Source of the DNA: Methylacidiphilum sp.
GTDB taxonomy: Bacteria; Verrucomicrobiota; Verrucomicrobiia; CAIQCK01
Assembly (NCBI GenBank): GCA_020718125.1
Contig: DYDC01000209.1
Coordinates: forward strand, 1-5,292
Reading direction: 5' to 3'
Length of the DNA: 5,292 bases
Shown here piece after piece: positions 1 to 5,292 of the stretch. Numbering within the stretch: position 1 is the stretch's first letter; every line of letters begins with the position of its first letter. The notes below the pieces were generated by a model, which was given only the letters and a program-made list of their open reading frames with translations, searched no databases and was not told the origin of the DNA. The position numbers and the translations under genes were made by a program.

Positions 1-1210
1 TCGGGTCGTAGGTAAACGCAGACGGCGCAGCGTCCGGAGCCGGCAGTGGCGCCGCGAGCGAGCGTTGACGCGATGCGGCGTCGAAATGCAGGTAATACCT
101 CCTCGGTTCCAAATCCTTCGGTGGCCATTGGTCGCCATCCATCCACCCATCGCTGTTCATCACGAAATAGCGGATGGGTGGCCACGCGGTGACGACGTTG
201 GTCTTGCCGCAGAGCCAGCGGTCGAACCATTCCAATTGCAGCGCGGAGAGTCGCAGGTCGCCCTTGGGGAAACTCACCGCGCCGGCCGGCCCGCGGCAAC
301 CGTGAGTCCACGGTCCCATGATCAGCCGCGTCTCGCGGCGGGTGACATCGCTGCCGCCGCGTGCGCGAAGCGCAGCCCAAAGGTCGAGATCGCCCTGGCT
401 GAAGATGTCATACCAGCCGCCCACGAGCATGACGGGGACGGCGATCTTCTCGATGTTCTTCAGCGCGCTGATCGCATCCCACGCGCCGGGCTTGTCCCAC
501 GAAGCGACCACGTCGTTCCATGCCTGGACGTAGCTCGGCCCGCCGAGCGCGATGGCGCCGGCATCGCGCACCGGCAGGTGCCAGCACCACTCGCCGAACT
601 GCCCCTTTTCGCGCCAGCGTTCCACTTCGGGCGGCAACACCTCATTGCGCAGGACCCGTTTGCTGTTGAACGCCTGGCCGATCATCCAGCCCTGCGCCAG
701 CTCCAACCGCATCGTGCCGCCCTGGAAAAACACGCCGTCATTGAGGTCGGCTGGAGCGACCTGTGCCCAGACGGCGCGCAGGTGCGGCGGGCGCTCCATC
801 GCCGCGGCGAGTTGCGTGAAGCCGACGTAGCTGCCGCCGTTCATCGCCACGTTGCCGTCGCACCACGGCTGGCGGGCGACCCACTCGATCGCGTCGTAGC
901 CGTCCCGCGCCTCGTTCTTCATCGGGTAGAACTCGCCCTCGCTGCCGTAACGGCCCCGCGTGTCCTGCGAAACGATGGCGAACCGCGCCGCCGGATCGCC
1001 GGGCCGCACGGCTTCGCGGTCGAGCTTGCCCGGCGGCTTCGCGTCGTAAGGAGTGCGTGAGAGGATCGCGGGAACTTTGCGGTCGGTCTGCGGTCGGCGG
1101 ATGTAGGTGCAGAGCTTGACGCCGTCACGCATCGGCACCATGACGTTGCGCTCGACGAGGATGGCGGGGGGCTGTTGCGCGAGGGCGGGAATCGCAACGG
1201 CCAGGAGCAA
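1..1210 (-). CDS. CocE/NonD-family exported alpha/beta hydrolase (peptidase S15-like), 3' end cut by window
   Basis: Reads leftward as 403 codons plus one base to the window edge, so the C-terminus is missing. Numbering is from a TTG at 1210-1208. Residues 1-11 (LLLAVAIPALA, ending before QQ) look like the hydrophobic core and cleavage site of a signal peptide, implying export. Residues 23-33 (VMVPMRDGVKL) are the usual entry to the S15 hydrolase fold, and QDTRGRYGSEGEF (82-94) is a family signature. The catalytic triad is visible: Ser127 in GGSYVG, Asp268 in GGWYDIFSQG, His303 in GPWTHG. The family cleaves esters or acyl-X bonds (cocaine esterase, glutaryl-acylase and X-Pro dipeptidyl-peptidase relatives); the substrate here cannot be told. 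The part from about 370 enters the C-terminal beta-sandwich. The start is uncertain: there is no ATG before the signal peptide. TTG 1210 or ATT 1219 are possible, and ATG 1141 would give a form without signal peptide. The family and triad are confident; the start is not. Confidence 0.9.
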   Translation of the reverse strand, partial: MLLAVAIPALAQQPPAILVERNVMVPMRDGVKLCTYIRRPQTDRKVPAILSRTPYDAKPPGKLDREAVRPGDPAARFAIVSQDTRGRYGSEGEFYPMKNEARDGYDAIEWVARQPWCDGNVAMNGGSYVGFTQLAAAMERPPHLRAVWAQVAPADLNDGVFFQGGTMRLELAQGWMIGQAFNSKRVLRNEVLPPEVERWREKGQFGEWCWHLPVRDAGAIALGGPSYVQAWNDVVASWDKPGAWDAISALKNIEKIAVPVMLVGGWYDIFSQGDLDLWAALRARGGSDVTRRETRLIMGPWTHGCRGPAGAVSFPKGDLRLSALQLEWFDRWLCGKTNVVTAWPPIRYFVMNSDGWMDGDQWPPKDLEPRRYYLHFDAASRQRSLAAPLPAPDAAPSAFTYDP

Positions 1211-1347
1211 ACTGGAAATCCGAAAGCCGAAGGCCGAAGGAAGGCCGAACTCCGAAAGCCGAAAAGCCCAAGGCCACCCCGTTCTTCGGCGTTTCGAGTT
1301 TTGAACTTCGAGCTTCTTTCGACCTTCGACCTTCGAATTTCGAGCTT
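1209..1347 (-). repeat. Long imperfect hairpin made of two CGAA-phased repeat arms filling the intergenic gap
   Basis: Arms 1209-1272 and 1284-1347 are inverted copies around an 11-base loop (1273-1283). Counted by hand on the minus-strand RNA, 56 of 64 positions pair, eight of them G-U. The same differences would be A-C mismatches in plus-strand RNA. Each arm is a run of CGAA-led units whose spacing is 7, 7, 7, 11, 7, 7, 8 in both arms (left arm units start at 1214, 1221, 1228, 1235, 1246, 1253, 1260, 1268). The element begins four bases after the stop of the upstream gene and ends inside the TTG codon proposed as the hydrolase start. There is no U-run after it, so it is not a standard intrinsic terminator. 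It looks like a dispersed intergenic repeat family I recall from Verrucomicrobiota and Planctomycetota genomes, which I cannot verify here. Confidence 0.85.
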
Positions 1348-1351
1348 CACT

Positions 1352-4300
1352 TCATTTCGCCTTCTTTGTCTGCTCGATCGCGTATCGGAACAGACCGGCA
1401 AGCGTCTGGTTGCCGGTGTCGGGCAGGTCGAACAAGCGATGCCAGAAATAGATCAACCGCGCGCCGCGCAGTTCGCCGGCCCGCCACTCGATGCAGGCCG
1501 CGGCGTCATCGTAATCGTCGCTGTGTTCGTCGGTGATGGAGTAGATCGGCTGGTAGCGGATGTATTTGTCGTCCACGGCGTTGCTGTCAATCGCCCGCAG
1601 CCGCTGGTCGCCTTCGGTCGGGAACTCCACCTGCCACGGCAGATCGGGCACGATGCGCTGCGAACTGGCGTAATCCACCCGATACGTGTGGCCGGTGGGC
1701 GGCTTTTCAAACCTCGACTTCATCGGCACGCCCAGTTCCGGCAGCAACGGAAGGGCGCGCGGCGGCGCCCGCGGATCGCGAATGTCGTCGGCGTAGTAAA
1801 ACGGGAACGGCTCAAAGCCAGCGCAGATGATCTGCCCGCCGCTGCGCAGGTAATTCACGAGCGCAGCGCGGCCGTCGCCGTCCTCGTGGACGCTGAACGG
1901 ATAGTGTTCGCCGCCGAGATGAAGCACGACCGGGTAGCGTTTCGCATCGAGCACGCCCGGCTCGACCATCTGTGCCGGCGTCAAAAAATCGGTCTTGTCC
2001 AGCAGGCCCATCTGGCGGGCGAAGCGCCCGGCTGGCCCGCCCGGCGACGTGGGCAGCACCGCGATGCGGCCGGCCGGCACCTGGGCTGCCTCGGCGCGCA
2101 ACGCATCCATCTCCGTCGCCCACTTCGATTCCTTCTTCCAATCCTCCGCGCCGGTGGCCAGCGATTCCATCACCGGCTCAATCAACTTCGACTCGCCGCG
2201 GTGCAGCGTCGCCGCCAGCAGCAGCGCGCGTGATGGCACGATGGCCTCGACTTCGCGGTTGGAAGGAATGTTGACCGGGATGATCATCACCTTCTTCTTG
2301 AACATCGGCGGCCAACCGCGCCATGCCACCGCCGGCTCGGCGCTCGCCACGCCGGTCACGCCCTTGTCGAACTGGAGGCTGAACGACGCGTCCTTGTGCA
2401 GCGGCACATACGCCAGGAACAGCGTTGCCGGGCCGTCAATCGCACGTTCAAACTCGACCTTGGCGGCGCGCGCAACCCGGCCGCCGGTCAGCCGCGGCTC
2501 ACCGAACAGCAACGGCACACCAAACGCCCATCGCACTCCACCAAGCAAGCCCGCCCATGAGCCGGGCTTCTCCCAGTCACACTCGACCTGGGTGTCATAC
2601 GTCAGCGGCAGCATCTCAAACTCCCCCGCGTCCCCCGGGCCTGCGGCAAGCGACACTGCATCCGTGGGCGGCTTCTCCTGCTCCAGCATCCGGGCGGCCG
2701 CCAGCGGCGGCATGTCCGGCCGTGGCTGGCCCACGACGACAACATCGCCGGCGCGCAAACCGCGCAGGCAGAGCGACGCGGGCGCCTGCGGCGGCCGCCG
2801 GACATTGTCGCTCCAATCCCACCATTTGCCGCCGCGCCCGATCACGACCCGGCGCGCGCTGATGTTGACCTGCGGATAGCTGAGCGCGATGTCGAGCGGC
2901 TCCTTCCGGTCGCTGGCGACGCGGAACGTGAAATGGCCGTCACTGCTGCTGCGGTAGTCGGCAACCTCGAATTGCTCCTGCGTCTTCACGCACGCCAGCG
3001 CCGCGCGTTCGCCGCAGACCACGCGCGCCACCGCGTCCCCGAACGGCCACGCGTAGAGCAGGTCGTCCGCCCAGCCGTATTCGTAACGCTTGCCGTCGCC
3101 CGGCCCGCTGCCGGCATACACGCCCCAGCCTTCCGTGAACGACTTGAGGTCACACGCACTCAGCGGGGGTTTCTCGATCTCCTGGTAGAGCAAATGCCAG
3201 CGGTCGAGCGCGCCCCGCACCATGTAGCCGAGCCGCGCGTCGCCGGTATGGACATAGACCTGCGCGAGCGTGTCCAGCAGCCACGCCACCTCGTTGGCGC
3301 ATGGGGCGCCGGCCCACGCCTCGCCACTGTTCGGCTCCATCAGGAACGCGGGATTGTCATTGTCATACCGGTCATTGTCGCACGGCCACGCGACCAGATA
3401 GCGGTAGGCGACCGAGAGCGCCAGGTCCAGCGCGGCATTGGCGCGCTCGGCGCGTCCGGGCGCGTTCTTGAACGTGAAGTAGTAATCGAGCAGGAACACC
3501 GCCGGCAGCGTCGCGCCGATGGCGAACGGGCTGGCCGGCACGTCGGAGATCTCGTTGCGCGACCAGACGAAATGTCTCGCCCAGTTGTAGATGCCATCAA
3601 TGAACAACAACATCCGCGCCGACTCCTCGGGGTTGGTCTCGTGCTCGTGCCGCCACACGTCCACCATCGCGATGCCCGCGGCAAAACCGTTGGCGTTGTG
3701 CAGCGAACGCACCGGCTCGCCGCCCCATTTGTCCCGCCAGCAGCCTTCCATCGGCTTCTCCCAGAACGCGCACGTCTCGCCGCCGGCCTGGAAGATGGTC
3801 GCGTTGGCCATCAGGTAATTCAGGTCCTCGCGCAGCGCGGCGAACGCCTTCGCGTCGTAGCGCATGTAGGCCGCCTCGACGGGCGACTCGGCATGCCATC
3901 TCCAGCCGCCGATCTCCACCGTGCCCGCAACGGCATACGTCGTGTCCTTTTCACGGCGAACCAGCAGGCGCGGCGACGGCGGCGACGGCCAGTCCTTCAG
4001 CCGCGTGATGCCGGGCAGATAGCCCACGTTCGGCGTGCCCGAGACGCGAGGCAGGCCGGCCGTGTAACGCTCGGCAAACAACCGGTGCAGCCAGCGGTTG
4101 GGGTCGCCCGTGCCGGGCAGGTCGTTGTTCCAGACCAGCGTGCAATGCGAATCGTAAGCGCTCTTTGGCGGCGGGTAGGCGAGCTTGCGATACTTCGGCG
4201 AGCCATGCGGGGCCGCCAGCGTGACGAACTGCCGGTCGCGTCCGTGCTGCCAGCAGTAGGCGGCCGCGATTTCGCGCTCCGTGTTGTCCTCGACACGCGT

Positions 4301-4984
4301 CCCTTGAAACTCGAAGCCCACGTAGCTTCTCAGCGAGGGCGCCCACAAGCCGATCACCGGCAGCGGCGAGCCGCCCATCGCGCAAACGTAACTCCAGTCC
4401 CGTGAAAACTCGCTCGCGATCGAGCCGCCGCCGAACGCCACGTCCTGCTGCAGAACGAACGGGTCGCTCTTCGGCGTCGCCATCAGCCAGCCGCGCTGGT
4501 GCCAGACCTCCGCCTCGGACATCGCCAGCGTCAGGAAGTGGAACGGGGTCGGGCCGCCGTTGAACCGCTCCCACTCGCCGGCGGTGAAGCCCGCCACGGT
4601 GACATCGAAGTCAATCCGCGGATACGGGTCGTCACCGCGCAGCGTCACCTTTATCCAATCGTGGTCCCCCAGGGTCATGCCGGTGCCGAGCCGGCTGCGC
4701 AGTTCGTTGAAGGCGAGCGTTTGCACGGCCACGCCGCGGTCATCGCGGCGCTCCACCGCGATGCGGTCGGCGAACAACATGTCGTTGGAGGAGAACCGCA
4801 CCGGCGCGATGAGCCGCCCGCTGGCGCACTCGATCAGGTCGAACCCCACCCAAGCGCCCTCCGCGCCGACCGGGCGCACGAGCGCGGCGGCGTTCTGGAT
4901 TTCAGACGGCCCGGCGGCGGCAAAGGCTGGCCCTCCGGCCATCCACGTCGCCGCAGCAAGCGCACAAGCAAGCAAGATTCTCAC
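1352..4984 (-). CDS. Large exported multidomain protein: beta-sandwich, alpha/alpha-toroid, C-terminal ThuA/GATase1-like domain
   Basis: 1210 residues with GTG start. Residues 1-23 are a signal peptide (Arg2, hydrophobic run, AFA/AA cleavage), so the product is exported. Residues 30-345 are beta-rich with many Trp and Tyr. Residues 375-660 are helical with aromatic, acidic loops (DGIYNWARHF 463-472, EPNSGEAW 550-557, SFTEGWGVY 615-623, YGWADDLLYAWPFGD 636-650), as in six-hairpin (alpha/alpha) glycosidases and polysaccharide lyases. Residues 670-930 are again beta-rich. Residues 971-1205 resemble the ThuA/class I glutamine-amidotransferase fold: a strand at IAVLP, an elbow-like LHLGGEHYPFS (1021-1031) without the nucleophile Cys, and ALVNYLRSGGQIICAGFEPFPF (1041-1062). 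A C-terminal IYFWHRLFDLPDTGN is followed by KKAK and TGA. I recognise no named family for the full length. A role in polysaccharide degradation or binding is inferred from fold resemblance only. GTG was chosen because it precedes the signal peptide directly. The next gene follows across a 141-base gap. Confidence 0.88.
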   Translation of the reverse strand: MRILLACALAAATWMAGGPAFAAAGPSEIQNAAALVRPVGAEGAWVGFDLIECASGRLIAPVRFSSNDMLFADRIAVERRDDRGVAVQTLAFNELRSRLGTGMTLGDHDWIKVTLRGDDPYPRIDFDVTVAGFTAGEWERFNGGPTPFHFLTLAMSEAEVWHQRGWLMATPKSDPFVLQQDVAFGGGSIASEFSRDWSYVCAMGGSPLPVIGLWAPSLRSYVGFEFQGTRVEDNTEREIAAAYCWQHGRDRQFVTLAAPHGSPKYRKLAYPPPKSAYDSHCTLVWNNDLPGTGDPNRWLHRLFAERYTAGLPRVSGTPNVGYLPGITRLKDWPSPPSPRLLVRREKDTTYAVAGTVEIGGWRWHAESPVEAAYMRYDAKAFAALREDLNYLMANATIFQAGGETCAFWEKPMEGCWRDKWGGEPVRSLHNANGFAAGIAMVDVWRHEHETNPEESARMLLFIDGIYNWARHFVWSRNEISDVPASPFAIGATLPAVFLLDYYFTFKNAPGRAERANAALDLALSVAYRYLVAWPCDNDRYDNDNPAFLMEPNSGEAWAGAPCANEVAWLLDTLAQVYVHTGDARLGYMVRGALDRWHLLYQEIEKPPLSACDLKSFTEGWGVYAGSGPGDGKRYEYGWADDLLYAWPFGDAVARVVCGERAALACVKTQEQFEVADYRSSSDGHFTFRVASDRKEPLDIALSYPQVNISARRVVIGRGGKWWDWSDNVRRPPQAPASLCLRGLRAGDVVVVGQPRPDMPPLAAARMLEQEKPPTDAVSLAAGPGDAGEFEMLPLTYDTQVECDWEKPGSWAGLLGGVRWAFGVPLLFGEPRLTGGRVARAAKVEFERAIDGPATLFLAYVPLHKDASFSLQFDKGVTGVASAEPAVAWRGWPPMFKKKVMIIPVNIPSNREVEAIVPSRALLLAATLHRGESKLIEPVMESLATGAEDWKKESKWATEMDALRAEAAQVPAGRIAVLPTSPGGPAGRFARQMGLLDKTDFLTPAQMVEPGVLDAKRYPVVLHLGGEHYPFSVHEDGDGRAALVNYLRSGGQIICAGFEPFPFYYADDIRDPRAPPRALPLLPELGVPMKSRFEKPPTGHTYRVDYASSQRIVPDLPWQVEFPTEGDQRLRAIDSNAVDDKYIRYQPIYSITDEHSDDYDDAAACIEWRAGELRGARLIYFWHRLFDLPDTGNQTLAGLFRYAIEQTKKAK

Positions 4985-4992
4985 GTCGCGTT

Positions 4993-4997
4993 CTCTC
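4993..4997 (-). promoter_or_regulatory. Weak ribosome binding site (GAGAG)
   Basis: GAGAG lies eight bases before the GTG at 4984 and partly matches a Shine-Dalgarno core. It is the best purine-rich patch in the right place, and supports GTG 4984 as start together with the signal peptide that begins there. Confidence 0.35.
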
Positions 4998-5011
4998 GGT
5001 CAGTCATCCCG

Positions 5012-5049
5012 CATGGCGGGCGCGGAACCTTACCGCAGCCCGCGCCATG
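5012..5049 (-). promoter_or_regulatory. Leader hairpin upstream of the 1210-codon gene
   Basis: The inverted repeat GGCGCGG (5019-5025) / CCGCGCC (5040-5046) has a 14-base loop. Outer CATGG/CCATG copies at its edges can pair if a few bases bulge out. It lies 27 bases upstream of the GTG start, so it would sit in the 5' untranslated region. No T-run follows it. The role is unknown; it could affect translation or mRNA stability, or be chance in GC-rich DNA. Confidence 0.35.
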
Positions 5050-5082
5050 ATTGCACGTCTGGAAAGCGGTGCAGAAACAACA

Positions 5083-5108
5083 CCGCGAAACACCGCGGGT
5101 TTCGGCGG
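5083..5108 (-). terminator. Possible intrinsic terminator after the DUF1080 tail
   Basis: Five bases after the TGA, the minus strand has CCG-(C)-CGAAAC, a 7-base loop and GTTTCG-CGG: nine pairs with one bulged base. It is followed at 5082-5073 by TGTTGTTTCT, a moderately T-rich tail. The position right behind a stop codon fits termination of the former DUF1080 gene. The tail is weaker than a classic T-run, so confidence is moderate. If real, the 1210-codon gene needs its own promoter within about 4985-5075; I see no convincing -35/-10 pair there. Confidence 0.42.
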
Positions 5109-5113
5109 GCCGG

Positions 5114-5164
5114 TCAATCGAGCGGCTTGATTTTGACGTTGCGGAACCAGATCGGCGCGCCACC
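5114..5164 (-). pseudogene. C-terminal tail of a DUF1080 (3-keto-disaccharide hydrolase-like) gene
   Basis: The frame ends GGAPIWFRNVKIKPLD and then TGA at 5116-5114. An (I/V)WFRN(I/V)(K/R)IKPL ending is characteristic of the last beta-strand of DUF1080 proteins (LamG/concanavalin-like fold, often exported, common in Planctomycetota and Verrucomicrobiota). The rest of the domain is absent: upstream of about 5165 the DNA encodes an IS1182-like transposase fragment in a different frame. It is thus a truncated remnant, probably left by an insertion followed by deletion. The right boundary is approximate. A few more codons in this frame (WKAWATR) may or may not belong to it. Confidence 0.68.
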
Positions 5165-5252
5165 GCGCGTGGCCCACGCCTTCCAGCGTGGCATAGACCC
5201 ACAACGCCACCAGCAGGCGCGGATCGGTGGCATCGCGGCCCGGGCGCAACTT
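5163..5252 (-). pseudogene. IS1182-like transposase remnant (about 30 codons)
   Basis: The frame reads KLRPGRDATDPR followed by LLVALWVYATLEGVG and HAR. This closely matches the conserved N-terminal stretch of IS1182-family (DDE) transposases, where a GRPATDPR-type motif precedes an LLALWLYATLEGVGSAR-type motif. After HAR the family resemblance stops, because the DNA switches to the end of a different gene in another frame. Upstream of 5252 there is no recognisable transposase N-terminus either. It is therefore an internal scrap, not a functional transposase. The assignment rests on motif memory, not on a search. Confidence 0.7.
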
Positions 5253-5272
5253 GACACACGCGCCACGATCAA

Positions 5273-5285
5273 GTCCCGGAGGGAC
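5273..5285. repeat. REP-like palindrome GTCCCGGAGGGAC at the window edge
   Basis: A perfect 5-bp stem (GTCCC/GGGAC) with a GGA loop. Palindromes with a TCCCGGAGGGA core are, as I recall, common in dispersed intergenic repeats of Planctomycetota and Verrucomicrobiota. Only one copy is in the window and it is cut short on the right, so membership in a repeat family is an inference. Confidence 0.35.
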
Positions 5286-5292
5286 GGACGAG

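Noticed and set aside
1214..1341. CRISPR-like array because of regularly spaced CGAA units
   Set aside because: The units are 7-11 bases with no spacers, and the second half is the inverted copy of the first.
1352..1354. TGA as a recoded sense codon joining the two genes into one protein
   Set aside because: The downstream part starts with its own signal peptide core, the 44 joining codons are repeat-derived, and no other in-frame TGA is read through in the window. Occasional read-through cannot be excluded, but recoding is unlikely.
919..1401. Minus-strand 160-codon frame spanning the hairpin
   Set aside because: It is out of frame with the hydrolase, whose triad and signature motifs define the right frame; its product is Ser/Arg-rich and featureless.
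2933..4405. Long plus-strand open frame of 490 codons, and others at 65-1060, 1175-2233 and 1995-2879
   Set aside because: They lie opposite the two strong minus-strand genes. Their products are rich in Arg, Ala, His and Pro with no family motif, as expected for antisense frames in GC-rich DNA.
4981..5259. Minus-strand 92-codon frame whose TGA overlaps the GTG start of the 1210-codon gene by four bases, which looks like translational coupling
   Set aside because: Its product has no recognisable features, and it covers the transposase and DUF1080 remnants, which read in other frames. The overlap is probably chance.

Overview
The window is GC-rich, and all real coding reads leftward on the minus strand. 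The families present (a CocE/NonD-type exported hydrolase, a large exported multidomain protein, the tail of a DUF1080-type protein and an IS1182-like transposase scrap) and an intergenic CGAA-phased repeat suggest a Planctomycetota or Verrucomicrobiota bacterium. I think the Pedosphaera/Limisphaerales type is likelier. This assignment rests on gene content and style only; no marker gene is present.

Layout in the direction of transcription (right to left): the right edge (about 5114-5292) is a graveyard. It holds a REP-like palindrome, about 30 codons of an IS1182-like transposase, and, joined directly to it in another frame, the last about 15 codons and the stop of a DUF1080-type (sugar-binding or hydrolase, LamG-like) protein. 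A possible terminator hairpin follows that stop. The short leader at 4985-5080 has another hairpin and precedes a GTG-started gene of 1210 codons (1352-4984). It encodes an exported protein with a signal peptide, a beta-rich N-terminal region, a predicted alpha/alpha-toroid (six-hairpin glycosidase-like) core, a second beta-rich region and a C-terminal ThuA/class I amidotransferase-like fold. The substrate is unknown.

The gap between this gene and the next is 1208-1351. Almost all of it is one long imperfect inverted repeat (1209-1347), which would fold in the mRNA into a stem of about 64 positions with an 11-nt loop. Both arms share the same irregular CGAA spacing (7-7-7-11-7-7-8), and eight arm differences are G-U pairs on the transcribed strand. 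The stem runs into the first codons of the next gene, a CocE/NonD-family serine hydrolase (1210 to beyond the left edge). That gene has a clear signal peptide core and a full Ser-Asp-His triad, but no ATG before its signal peptide. Its frame is open all the way back to the stop codon of the 1210-codon gene.

The two intact genes probably form one transcription unit for exported degradation or modification of organic polymers or esters. The most notable feature is the hairpin that replaces the intergenic region and the expected start of the hydrolase. It may be a mobile repeat that landed at the gene boundary, an RNA regulatory element, or both.
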